From Nymphaea colorata (taxonomy: Eukaryota; Streptophyta; Magnoliopsida; Nymphaeales; Nymphaeaceae), in assembly GCF_008831285.2 (NCBI RefSeq), contig NC_045144.1, positions 20,415,716 to 20,479,715 of the forward strand: DNA of 64,000 bases. The letters run 5' to 3'. The notes under the pieces are model-generated. The model was not told where the DNA came from. It saw nothing but the letters and a program-made list of their open reading frames with translations, and made no database searches. The translations under genes and the position numbers were made by a program. Below are positions 49,510 through 61,984 of the stretch, piece by piece. How positions within the stretch are numbered: position 1 is the first letter of the stretch; every line of letters starts with the position of its first letter.

Positions 49510-50694
49510 CCTTCTTTCTCTTGTCCTCCTCTCCGCTTCGCCGCTTTCTCTTCAGTTCTCCGCTTCTGTGTCCTTGTTTTTCTTCCTTCCCGTTCCCGCT
49601 CGATCGTGCCGCCTGCCGTCGTCGACGCCGGCGGTGTTCTTGAGACTCAAGGTTCTGTTGCTTTTTTGTTTTTCTCCGTTCCGATTATGCCTCTTGCTGA
49701 ATATTGTCATCTTTTCTCATTCTGTCTGTCGTTGGACATTATCGGTGGATAGGTTTCTGTTTGCGATGCTGAACACACACACCACTACGCGGAAGCGGGG
49801 TCATTTTAATATGTTCTTGAAGTCATGCATTCTCTGTTATTCATTTTGAGCAGCATTTATGTTAAATATTTTATAGGAGGCTGTTTGGAGGGCTGCAAAA
49901 CGAGCCAAGTTGACTCGACTTGAGCTCGATTCGTCTTTTATATTAATCAGGCTCGAGCTTAAATATAAATTAAAATATGTTAATAAACTCGACTAAACTT
50001 TAATCTCATTTTTTATTTTACATTTTTTATTTTTCCTCTTTTTTTTCAATCTCATTTTTTTTTTGTTTTAAGCTTTTTAATTTTTCCTCTTTTTTTTTCT
50101 TCCACTCACCTAGCCACGTTTCTTTAAAACTCATTATTATACTTTCAATCAATCATTCTTTCATTTTCTTTTCCATTTTCTTGCTTTTTTTTTTCTTTTC
50201 CCAGCACGCCGCCGATTAGTGACACTTTCGCATGCTCGAGCCCTTAGATGCCGCAAAAAAGAAAGGCATTACTGATAATAAATGAGTTTAAACGAGCCGC
50301 TCAAGTCGAGCTCAAAGGTCGAGTCGAGCTCAAGTCGAGCTCGAGCTGTCGAGCTGAGCTCAAGTCGAGCTCGAGCTGTCGAGCTGAGCTCAAGCTCAAG
50401 TTAACTGGTGTGCAACCGTACTGTTTGGCCTCCTCCACCCTTTACAAACGCCAGGCACCCGATGCTGCTGAGTTTTTTTTATTATAAAGAAAAAAAATTT
50501 GAAACCATTCTATCTAAAGATCAGACGGTTTTGATGAGCGGTCCATTTGACATCAAACTTACTTGGTTCAGTTATATATATATATGGGGCACTCATCTTT
50601 TAAAAAAAAAATTACAAGCTCCACACAAACACATCGAATCCGTGCAGCCACCACCTTGCCTCCACCACAAACACACAAGCTAATATATTAAGTA

Positions 50695-50755
<61 letters not shown>

Positions 50756-51247
50756 GGCATAGCGAAATCCATGACTTATTATTATTCTTTTGTCTGAGGA
50801 TATTGAAATTACGGTTCGTACGTTCGAATATCAGCTTGCAAGGTCTATTTTATGCTTCTGCCATTTGTGAGTTGTTCTGTGTCCTTTAATGGCTTACTTC
50901 GATGATTGTTATACTTCAATTTTTTGGTTTATTCTTTGTATCTATGACATTATTGAAACTTTGCTGTTAGCGCTGTTGACTGTGTAATTATTGTATTTTG
51001 TGCTACAGTCAAAAGGTAAATAAAACAGAGCATTCTTAATTTTTTCTCTCTTATAATTTAAAGATTCAAAACTGATAGAGATTACTTTAAAGTCACCTTC
51101 TTTGTGTTGGGTTAATCAGATGAAGACAGATCAAACAGGTTACGTACTTCCTACAGCATGGTCTATCCTTCTTTTGTATATATGCCTCTATCTCCTCTTT
51201 GGACTGGTATTTTTCATAACAGTCAGTGTATCCTCCTCTCTCTCCAG
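49510..51247 (+). other. Argonaute copy 2 leader exon and 5' UTR intron
   Basis: The leader exon ending ACTCAAG before GTTCTGTT (about 49651) and the acceptor CTCTCTCCAG before the ATG at 51248 match copy 1. The intron carries a hAT-like element and a long (AT)n tract at 50699-50752. Confidence 0.55.
49889..50420. mobile_element. hAT-like non-autonomous element, copy 3 (532 bp)
   Basis: The left end AGGGCTGCAAAACGAGCC and the right end GTGTGCAACCGTA are diverged versions of the termini at 27172-27946. The 8-bp duplication CTGTTTGG flanks it (49881-49888 and 50421-50428). CTCGAG-type subterminal words and a T-rich core are shared with copies 1 and 2. It is absent from the matching place in duplication unit 1, so it probably inserted after the duplication. 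Confidence 0.82.
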
Positions 51248-54200
51248 ATGGAGAAAGAAAGTCTTCCAACTGATCTTCCACCGACACCACCAGTAATCCC
51301 TCCTGATGTGGTTCCAATAAAAGCTGATCCTCGTCATGTACGAGTTCCGATGGCCAGGAAGGGAACCGGGAGTATTGGCCACCGTATCTCCTTGTCGGCC
51401 AACCATTTTGCTGTCATGCGTCCTACCAACATGGATGCTTGTTTTTTCCATTACAGTGTAAGAACTTTTTTTGCTTCATTAGTCTACCATGAAAGTGCTT
51501 CATTATGTCTTGTTTGCTATGATGCTTCTGTGACTTCAGAGGACTCCAGGGCTGCTGAGAGCAAGGGTATTGGAAGGAAAATTATGGACAAAGTGCAACA
51601 AACATATAGTTCTGAACTTAGTCAGAAAGTTTTTGCATATGATGGTGCGAAAAGCCTGTTTACTTATGGAGAGCTGCCTAAAAAGACACTGAACTTCACT
51701 GTCATATTGGAAAGTTCATATGGCCGAGGGTACCAAAGTTTTGCATGTTATATGTTATTTCTTTTTCCTGCAATTTTTTTTTTTTAAGTTTTGGTTCTGT
51801 CATGTTTAAAGCTTTCATGGTTTCATTTGCATTGTTTCTAATATACATCCAGTGGTGGAGATGGCAACGGGCATGGAAGCCCCAGTGAGGGTGAAAGAAA
51901 GCGAATGAAGCGTGGTGGACGATCTCGTAAATTTGATGTTGAGATTTGCTATGCTGCCAAGATACCTCTCCGCCAAATTGAAGCAGCTATGAGAGGAGAG
52001 GAGTCTGGACAGGGGGCCCTTCGTGTTCTGGACATCATTCTGCGACAGCACGCAGCTAAAAAGTGGATGATTCTTCAGATTCCTTTTTACTACTAAATTT
52101 GATGATTAATGATATGGTACTGTTTTCTGCTGACTTCATCTCTAATTATTGTTGATGATATCCTCTTTTATGATGTTCAGGGGCTGCCTGCTTGTCGGCC
52201 AGTCATCTTTCCATGATGATTCAAGGAACTTTGTGGGTATTGGTGGAGGAGTTGTAGGTTGTAGGGGTTTCCATTCATCTTTTAGGCCTGCACAGGGTGG
52301 ATTGTCTCTGAATATAGGTGTGGTAACTGTTCTAGTTGTCAATACAGTAGTATCATTTATTTGACTGCAACAAGTGACGTTTTGTGTTTTGGAATAGATG
52401 TGACGACTACAATGATACTGAAGCCTGGTCCTGTGATGAACTTCCTTCTTGAAAATCAAAACGTTAGAGATCCTTTTAGAATTGACTGGCAGAAGGTTAG
52501 GTGATTGCTTTTGGTCTGTAGCCCATGCCAATGCGGAAGGGCATTAATCATGATGCTTATAACATTTGTTCAACAACTTTAGGCAAGACGGATGCTGAAG
52601 AACCTTAGGATCAGGACGACTCACAATTCTATGGAATTCAAGATATCTGGTCTCAGCGAGCATCCTTGCAACCAACAGTAGTATGTATATATTTTCCATC
52701 TTCTCTGTGCTTCTTCTTAGTAACTGGGGACATTCTCAAATATATCTTTGGTATTTGATGATGACTTCATGGATTGACATGGCTGCAGCTTTTCATTGCG
52801 CGTGAAAAATGACGGTAATCCTGATGCTCAGGAGACTAGAGAAATCACTGTTTATGAATATTTTCGAAAAGAGAAAGGCGTGGAACTGAAAGATTCAGCG
52901 CCCCTTCCATGCATTGATGTTGGCAGGCCTAATCATCCAAACTATATTCCAATTGAGGTTTTGTGTTCACCTGGTTTGCTTGAAGTTGGATTACATTTTT
53001 AGATGATCTTGTAAGTATTTTGTGGTTGGCTTGTCTTTCAGCTTTGTTCACTTCTGTCTCTGCAAAGGTATACAAAGTCTCTCTCCTCTCAACAGAGGGC
53101 TTCCTTGGTTGAGAAATCAAGACAGAAGCCTCAGGAGCGTATGAGGACATTAACAGATGTATGTGTTTTGTATTTTTGCCTTTTCTGTATCACAAGTTGT
53201 ATAGTGGATCTGATTCACTATTTGCTTGGTTCTGTAGGCTATGCGATCAAACAGATATCATGAGGATCCTATTCTATCTGCCTGTGGCATTAATTTCAGT
53301 GATCAATTTGTACGGCTGGAAGGCAGAATTTTGCCTTCTCCAACGGTATACATTTGCTTTACTAGCTTCATCACTTTTTGATGTTTCCAATATTTTATTA
53401 TATCATTAGGTAATGTCCACAACTCACTCCATGTTTTGCTTGTGGTTTAAAGCTTGTATTTGGAAAAGGGGAGTCTTTTGCACCCCGAAATGGCTGGTGG
53501 AATTTCAATCAAAAGGTGCTGATCCTCTAATTATCTGTTTATTTTTGTAATTTCTGTTTGGTGGCTGTATTGGTTTCCAAGTGAATGTTAGGGACATAAT
53601 TTTTCTCTCATAATTTATGTATCAGCAAATGCTTGAACCAAGCCACATTCAGCGATGGGCGATTGTTAATTTTTCTGCAAGATGTGATATTGAGCTTCTT
53701 GCTAGGAAGCTTGCTAATACTGGCTATAATAAGGGAATTGTAAGTTGTGACATCTTATGAACTGTCTCAACGTTTTTCTTAATTCATTTTTCTGATATTG
53801 CATTAACCTGTACTGTTTCGTGAGCAGCACATCGCAGCACCCTGTGCGACATTTGAAGAATCCCCCCAGTTTCGGAATGCCTCACCTGCTGTCAGAGTTG
53901 ATAAAATGTTTGATCATTACAATTCTTGTTTGCTAGAAGATTTAGAGTTTATTCTTTGTGTTTTATCTGAGAAGAAAAATTCATATGTCTATGGTAAATG
54001 CAGATTCACTTAATGCCTCCAATTCCAAATTCTCTTAGATGTGTCTGGATTAATTTTTTTCCATCATTTAGGGCCATGGAAGAAGAAAACTCTTTCTGAC
54101 TTAGGCATTGTGACACAATGCATAGCACCTTCACATAAGATCAATGACCAGCAGTATTTAACCAATGTATTGCTGAAAATCAACTCGAAGGTTTGATGAC

Positions 54201-56280
54201 ATTGTCATTCTTTTTAGGTTTGATCATCTTAAGCAATTCTTTTATACACTTCTTCATTTTGTCATTCAGCTTGGTGGAATTAATTCCTTGCTATCCTTTG
54301 AGAAGACACCAAGTATTCCAATTATATCCACATCCCCAACAATAATCCTTGGGTTGGATGTGTCTCATGGATCACCGGGTCATTCTGACATGCCTTCCAT
54401 TGCAGCTGTAATGATTCTTTTTGCTATTTCTTCTAAAGCCATTGTTATATATTTCTTTTGACATCTTCTGTTGAGTATACAGCTTCATAATTCTTATTTT
54501 TTATATAACTTAATGTAGCTTTGATATGGATCTATTTGGGGTTGTGAAATAATAGGTTGTTAGCTCTCGTGAGTGGCCTCTAATTTCTCGATATAGAGCA
54601 GCTGTGAGGACGCAGTCACCTAAGGTTGAAATGATCGATTCTCTGTTCAAGCCGTCTGTCCATGAGGATAAGAAAACTGATCTTGGAATTATCAAGTTGA
54701 GTTAACCGATTCAAATTTCTCCAGAGAAATTATCTGTTCTTCTAACTTTATGGAACGGAGGTTGTATCTTTGTAATTAGTTGTTTTGCAATGTTACTTGT
54801 TCGCCTGCTTGGTTAGGATCTCTTAAAGTTTTACTGGTTTGATTGGAGCTTGCTTCAATTTCTTTGAATAGTTAAACTTGCATTGCGCAAAACTGTCTTT
54901 GCCTTATTTTTGCTCAATATTGTCCATCTATATTTACAAGTTACAACATATGCAATCAAGCAGCCCTCGTCGTCTTCCTTGCAGTCAACTTACCAATAGT
55001 ATAGTATGTGTGGTTAAATTTTATTTCTTTTCATGATTGGTGGCAGTGAACTATTGATAGATTTTTACCAGAGCTGTGGACGAAAACCAGAAAAGATTAT
55101 CATTTTCAGGTAAAGATCAATTTCACTCCCTCTTCCTCTCTTTCTTAGATTCTTAAACAATTTTTTCTGGTTTAAGATATATTTAATATTTCTTCTATTT
55201 GAATTCATTCAGGGATGGCGTCAGTGAGTCTCAATTCAATCAAGTTCTTAATATTGAATTGAAGCAGATTACCGAGGTACCTCTATAATTCTTATTGGTA
55301 AAGTAAATGTTAATGAGCTGTTCCAGTATACATGAAACTATGCTAAGTTGTTTGAAAAATTTCTCCTGTAGGCTTGTGACTTCATCGAGTCAGGATATCA
55401 GCCTAAGATCACTCTCATTGTTGCCCAGATGAATCATCACACAAAGCTTTTTCAGGATAGTCCAGAAAATGTGCCACCTGGTATGTTGTCTTGAACAAAT
55501 GTTCCACCTTTTTTGTTGATTTGTTTTGTTTTAGGTGTACCTTGTGTTGTATCATAGAATTTCTTGGTTATCAGAATCTTTTTCATATACCTTGCTGTAG
55601 GTACTGTTGTGGACACAAAGATTTGCCATCCTCTGAATTTTGACTTCTACATGTGTGCTCATGCAGGAATGATTGTAAGTCTTCTCATTTTCTCCTGTAC
55701 ATATTTTAGATGCTTGTGTTATTATTTTAAAATTTAAATCTACTTTTTCTGGTTTGAAGGGTACCACTCGGCCAACCCACTATCACATATTGGTGGACGA
55801 GATTGGGTTTTCTGCTGATGATCTGCAAATGCTTGTTCACTCCCTCTCCTATGTGTAATATTTAACTCTGGGTGGTCATGACAGTTATGAGATATTTGAT
55901 ATGGTTGTTTGCTTAACTCATCACATCTTCTTCGTTGGCTCTTTGCAGGTACCAACGAAGCACAACTGCCATATCTATTGGTGAGCAGTGATTTTAGCTG
56001 TTTTTCTTTTTCCCTTTTCTTATTGTTTGTTGTTTTATGACGTAAAACTTGATCACTTTTAGCGTTCACATTTTTACTGATATGGTGCATATTTCATGTA
56101 GTTGCACCTATAAGCTATGCGCATTTGGCAGCAGCTCAGATGTCTCAGTTCATAAAGGGAGAATATGATTCTTCTGATACTTCAAGCAGCCATGGTGTTA
56201 TTACCATACCTGGGAATTTGCAAATTCCTGCAATGCCAAAGTTGCACAAAAAAGTTTGCACCAAAATGTTCTTCTGTTGA
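51248..56280 (+). CDS. Argonaute, AGO4/6/9 clade, copy 2, with exonised intron
   Basis: Tandem duplicate of the gene at 41801. Twenty-one coding exons join in phase to 924 residues: 51248-51729, 51853-52062, 52181-52317, 52398-52495, 52583-52680, 52789-52957, 53042-53158, 53238-53345, 53453-53515, 53626-53739, 53828-53993, 54072-54190, 54270-54407, 54556-54695, 55047-55109, 55213-55276, 55372-55480, 55601-55674, 55760-55854, 55949-55980 and 56102-56280. The first exon fuses copy 1 exons 1 and 2: the old donor GTAAGA is present at 51458, but the acceptor CTTTAG is deleted and the former intron reads in frame ([16 protein letters not shown] and on). [19 protein letters not shown] and SYAHLAAAQ remain. 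The conserved QKNHHTK is QMNHHTK, and the MID segment [16 protein letters not shown] has become [16 protein letters not shown]. Expected role is siRNA-guided silencing, perhaps altered. Confidence 0.9.
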
Positions 56281-57830
56281 GGGCTGTTTTTGTTTTCTCA
56301 TACTGTGAATAGTTCGTTTGGAAGTGTCTCCAAGTTTTTGGTAGTTTCCACTTGCACCTGGAAACATGTGATCGGCCTCCTCTGGAGTCTTCTTTGAATT
56401 TATTTGATCTTTTGTACAGGAAGATGGCAGTTCCTTCCAACTTTTTAGATACTTACTCTGAGGTCGGCTTTCAGCACTGATCAAGTGTAGTTACATAACT
56501 CATACCTTTCTAGGCCATTTGTCTAAGATCAAGTGTAGCGTATATACTCTAAATCTTTGTTGAATGAAATCACCCGAACTATTTTGGTCACATGGCCTAT
56601 GTACAAGTTACTTCTGCTTTTGTCCATTCTTTGAAAGTTACTATTTGCCATTATTCAGCCTGTTGGATGGAATGGTTTTCCTCTTTTCAGTATTTCATGC
56701 CCTGTGAGTCTATGCTTATCGATTTATACTAATAAGTTGGAACTTTGGCGACTTTCCTGGTTGCAGTACTTCCTGTTAGTCTGGACTTGAAATTGATGCT
56801 ATGGGTTTATCATAATTTTAGAGTTTCTAGGGCAATGCCTTCCCGATGGCTGTGATGTGGTGAAGGACTCCCATGGAATCACATGGTGTAAATGGTTGGG
56901 TTGACATTGCTTTGTGTTGCTTCATGCGATGTTTAATACTGTCTCCCAGTTCTGCTTGTTTAGGAACAGTTTACTTACCCCCTCATGCCAGAAGCACAGT
57001 TTAATTAGAGTAAATCTCGAATCAGTTTTAGCTAATGTTTATAACTTTACTGTTAATGAAAAATCGTGGCTTCCCCTGTAAATGAAATATGTTGCGCTTT
57101 CCACTCTTTTAACAGTTGGGCTACATCATGCTGGACTATATACTAAAAAAGTGTTCAGGTTTAAGACTTTGCAGGAGTAAAAGTGCGCCCGATAACAAAA
57201 GATTCTCTTCTAAGTTACAAATCGTTCCACATTAACTCAGAAGGTTCTGTTGGTGAATCCACGTGACCTTGCTGCATCATGCTAAACTGATAAGATCAGT
57301 TTACTACATTTCTTATCCTGAAAAAGGCCAAGAAAGATGACCACCTCTCTGCATGATGGACTTCGTTAATGTCTAACCTGTATGTACAGTACTTGAACTT
57401 AGCCACAGGGCCGGGATAAAAGGGAAGTTGGAACCTGTACGTATGTATGCGTTCTTACAGTTTAATTGTATATGTCGATGGAATTATATGCTTGCAGGGG
57501 TTAACCAATTTGTTCTGAATCTACATTTTGGGACCATAGTCTGGAGCTGATCTTTATGTTTTAAACTTAAAGCCGAAGGTTCTACGTTTTATCATAAAAA
57601 GGCATGTTGAGCAGGAAAATGATTCATGTTCCTTGTGTCGATCAACTTAGAAGCTCTTATATTTTATTTCACCGTGTCTCTATCACATTGATTCCCATGC
57701 TTTCTCAGCCCATACCAGTGGACACTAGACATGTATTCACCCATATGTACACATACAACTACATACAAATGCATGCACCCCATGTCCATTGTGCATACGC
57801 AGAAGACGGCTTCAGCAGGAGCTGGTGTTG

Positions 57831-60800
57831 CTAGGATGCAGAAGCTGCATTAGTCGGCAGATCCTTTTCGTAGTTTGGTAAAGTTCGAAGTATGGGATTG
57901 CTTTCAAAGAAGTTGACAGGCTTCAGATCAAAGCTTGCAGAAACTGTTGGCATGATAGGGAAGTCCTCTTGGCATGGGATGTGGTGGAAGCCTAGTGTGT
58001 ACCACAGCACAATATCCTTGTCCTGTATAGATCGATCCCTGCAAAGCAAACACGAAAAAAGAAAAGGTTGGTTCATGTCAGTCGTCACTTATAAAACTTT
58101 TCCGCAGAAGGTTGATGTAATGGGATGGGTTTTGGCTGTCCTGTGGCAATGGTTTCTCAAATCTCAGCTGTACCATTCCTTGTGAAAACTAATGCCACTA
58201 GTGTAAAAACTGAGTTCTTGGAGGTAAGGATGTACTTAAACGGTCTGGATTTGGGTCGGATGTCACAATCAAATTCTATGTAATTCGATTCCAATTCATA
58301 CTTGAATTCAGATAAAAACCAAATTCACATCTGTCTAGTATAGGGTTTGGCATTTGCATGTAACTGGGTAGAAACCTATCCAATCCCAGTCATATAACAG
58401 ATTCAGATTCAGTTATCAAAATGCATTTTGAACCTTATACACATTAGTAAATGGGTTCAGATTTCTTTACCATATCAAATATATGTGATCCTACATGCAT
58501 CCCCAGAGGAGGTGTACCTAAGGAAAAGGTTCAGGGTTGTGTCTAGTAGTCATACCTTTGGGACCATACAGCAAGAGTATCATCTCCTTCGCTCTGGTAT
58601 GCCAGCAACCCTCCTGCCCACTCCTCGTTTCTGTTGTAAGGAGTCACCCATATCTGCATTCCATTGAATTTCAAGGATAATATGCACCAGCAAAAGCAGG
58701 TAATTAACGTGAACCGTACATGATGAAGGCAGAGTTATAGAAGAATATTACATGATGAAATCAGGCAATTAACATGAACATTACTCAATCTATAAGTTAT
58801 GAAATAGCGTTAACTCCATGTGTGTTATCAATATCTCTACGTGTGATTCGTTGGAATATGCACTCCTACCTCTTTCTTTGCTTTTTCTAGGAAAGAAGTT
58901 GGTTGAATATATAGATAAACTCTTTTTTATGCATCACTGGGATCTATGAACTAAACCAGATAGTTATATGAGTGAAACAAACCTGCTTATGAATTTGCAG
59001 TAAGAAGATCGAGTCTCATTACCTACGTACTAATGTAAAGTGGAGCTAAACATAAGCAGCGGAAGCTGTTTACCCCAAGTATCGATTACATGATGAAAGC
59101 ATAGCTATAGTGATGATTAAGCAGTGGTCTTTGATTGTTCTTATTATGCCATTTGTTCAAGTTTTTACACTGAATTAATCATGGTAAACATGATGAAAGC
59201 AGAGTTACGGAAGAAGAAATTGTGGTCAGACAGGAACCTGGTTGTTGGTGAAAGCCCCTCTTTGCTGTGGAGGATCACTCCCATCCAACAGACTTGCTGC
59301 TGTAGCTGCGGGGACGACCTTGTACCCAACTGGGTTGCCCACCCTCGTCTTCTTCGAAGGGTTCACCACATGAAACTCATAGGGCTGGTACAGGCTGAGC
59401 TTGACCTGGGCATCCTTTTCGGTCTGCGCCACCTCCCGGACCGCCTTCAAGAAACTTGTTCGCGGCGACTCGCCGGGACGTGTGTCCTGCCGCACCATTT
59501 TCACCTTAACGAACGAGTTGTCCGGCCCGTCGACGTCCATGTCTAGGTAGAAAGTCACGTAGTGATCATGGATAACCCCAATGAGGTTCTCGGACAGCAT
59601 CGTCCCATAGAGGTGCTCCTCATTCCTAGCCTGGTACGCTTGGTCCACACTTGTGTACTCGGTTCCCTTGGCCATTAGGATCCCACTCAGTCCCACCTAA
59701 AGAACCAAAGTTATATATAATCAAACAACCAAGTTTGGTATGTCAAATGGTTACATATACCCAGTTACCGACCCAAATCCAGACCTGTTTCATAGAATCT
59801 GATAAAGAAACTAGGATAAAAGAGACAGATCCAGACGCATCATGCAGTTCAAGATCTGGATCTGAATACCTTGATGCGAATCAGACCATCGGTTTGGAAT
59901 TCCCAATCCACTATGTAGTCATAGTTTGCCACAGATGCTGCCATTCTTACAACCAGAGTCACCTTCGGCCTCGCTTCTCGGATCTGTCACATTTTGGTGG
60001 CGCTTGTCAGGAATTCCAAGGAAAGGAAAAGTAAAGATATGAGAAAATCACATATGGAAAGTTTTCTCATGGTTGGTTCATCTGTGTGGAACTCTTAAAC
60101 CTGAGAAAAGTTACATTAGAACTTCACAATGGTTTCATTTTTATTGCTTTCCCTTATGAAGCGTTCTCCTGTTTGAAGTTTTACAATAAAAAAACACATA
60201 TTGAAACACAAAAAATATTTAAAAACATGCTCAAGTTTTGATGGAACAATAAAAACACTTAAATTTTAATATGAAACAAGCAGCTGAACTATATATATAT
60301 ATATATAACTCACCGGCAAGCCTGTGATGGGGCTCTCGGAGTGGCGCCAGGCGATGTCGCCGGCGTACCTCTCGAACATGCACACCATGTTCGGCCTGAC
60401 GTAGGGCCGGCCGTCTGCGGCCGGGAACACGCCGTCCATGTACCAGGCGTTCCTGGGGCAGTCGTTCAGCGGGTCCAGCGGCATGGCCTGCAGACCGAAC
60501 CCGTACTCACCAGCATCCATGTAGGTCTTGAAGTACCAAGCGTCCGTCGGGTCCATATACGGCACGAATAGCTCGGACGTGAATCCCTTGTACATAACCC
60601 GCCGGAGCTCGCCGGTGTCCGGGTCCCGGAACGACGCCTGCGAGACGATGACCCCGGCCCTCGTGTCCGGTTTCAGGTGGAACTCCCAGCCGCTCCACTT
60701 GACCTGGTGACCGTCCACCACCTCGAAGCTCGGGCCATTGGGCTGCTCCAGCGATACGGGGTTGAGCTGCCGATTCCGGCCGGCGTCCGGCTGGGCTCCG

Positions 60801-61666
60801 GCCCGGTAGTCGGTGCCCTCTGCCTTGGGTATGGGTACCTCCCTACCCACGTCTCGCACCCAAAGGGTGCGCATCGTATCCAGGTCTACCAGGGCGGTCA
60901 GCCCCTCTATGGGCCTCATGTAGAAATTGGCCGTGTCCTTGGCGGAGTAGCACTGCACCTTGATCACCCTCTTCCCCGCCTCCTCCCGCCCGTACCAACC
61001 GGCCGACACCGGCAGGCAGGCGAGGTCGCCGAGCTCGACGCCGCGGCGGCGGACGGAGGCATTGAACTGCGGGTCCTTGAGGGGGGCAAAGGTAGCGAGA
61101 TTCATCTCCTCCATGGTCATGGTGGGGTACCCCGAGGTGCTGATCACCTGGTCTCCGGCGATCATGGAGGACTGAAGGTCGACGGTGAGGCGGTGGGTCT
61201 TGCCCTCCATGAGTACCAGCACGGAGGCCTTCCTCGTGGGGAGGGGGCTGTTGCTGCCCTTCTTCCATGACAGCACCTCCGCCTTGTCCGGCTCCTCTAG
61301 GACCATGGAGTGGATCTGTGGATGGCTGGAGAAGAGGGGGCTGGCGTAGAGTATGGACCGGACCTTCTCTATTTCTTGCAGGGTCAGGGGGTCGAGTGGG
61401 TGCTTTGGGGTTCTCCTCTCGTGGGGGATGGCCTCGAAGCCGGGGAACAGGGGATTGATGTTGGCGGAGCTCGGCCTTCTGCTGCCCTGCATCTTCCTGC
61501 TGCTGGAGGAGGAACCACACCATGGTGAGCTCCCACAGTGGAGAAGCTGGTCCTTGATGGGGATCGCATCTAAGGGTGGCAGGTTAGTGGAAGAACGCAG
61601 CAAGAGCAGGAAGAGAAGACAGCCTAAGACCAGGATCAGGAAGCGCAGCAGATGTCTAGACTCCAT
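57831..61666 (-). CDS. Primary (copper) amine oxidase
   Basis: Oxidises primary di- and polyamines to aldehydes, releasing ammonia and hydrogen peroxide, using copper and topaquinone. Five exons join in phase to 743 residues: 60314-61666, 59870-59983, 59238-59696, 58556-58653 and 57831-58038. Residues 8-26 form a hydrophobic signal or anchor ([18 protein letters not shown]), suggesting secretion; there is no peroxisomal C-terminal tripeptide (ends AASAS). The catalytic base Asp384 lies in [11 protein letters not shown], the topaquinone precursor Tyr472 in [12 protein letters not shown], copper ligands His532 and His534 in IHDHY, and the third His about 693 in [13 protein letters not shown]. 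Length fits plant enzymes of about 650-770 residues. The frame stays open upstream to an ATG at 61981, but 61666 is preferred because the signal follows it. Exon 1 is very GC-rich. A decayed 3' copy is at 48145-49417. Confidence 0.95.
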
Positions 61667-61975
61667 GGCTGCTCTCTCTTTCTCTGTTACTGTAGTTGTG
61701 GTTCTGATGAAGATGACAAGGGGATGAGGGAATGGCCAATATACTTGGAAGAGACAAAAATCTCCGGCGTGAGGAATCTCCAAAAGAGACGATTCAAGTT
61801 TCACGAAAAAAAAAAGGATGATGGAAGTAAAGGAATCTCCATTAGGCCAATTTCTTGGCCTCTCACTCCCTGTAGTTATCCACTGGTCAGTAAGGGACAA
61901 GCGGCTTACGAAAGTACTTCCTCCAACTATGTCCTGCCTTTGCCAACAAACCCCAACTATAGCTTTGCTTGAGAA
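61667..61975 (-). promoter_or_regulatory. Probable amine oxidase leader and proximal promoter
   Basis: Minus-strand upstream sequence with a CT/GA tract beside the ATG and, further up, mixed-sequence DNA. A weak TATA-like CTATAG occurs around 61945-61955. The start of transcription cannot be fixed from sequence. Confidence 0.35.
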
Positions 61976-61984
61976 AACCAATTA

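Larger units (their letters stand above)
49443..59457. repeat. Segmental duplication unit 2 (about 10 kb)
   Basis: Unit 2 carries Argonaute copy 2 and the 3' part of the intact amine oxidase gene, and continues into the unduplicated 5' part of that gene. It differs from unit 1 by a hAT-like insertion in the leader intron, a longer stretch at 54800-54960, and scattered substitutions. Confidence 0.9.

Noticed and set aside
61667-61981. 105-codon in-frame N-terminal extension of the amine oxidase
   Set aside because: The downstream Met is followed at once by a good signal anchor; the extension has no family similarity and is likely leader sequence.
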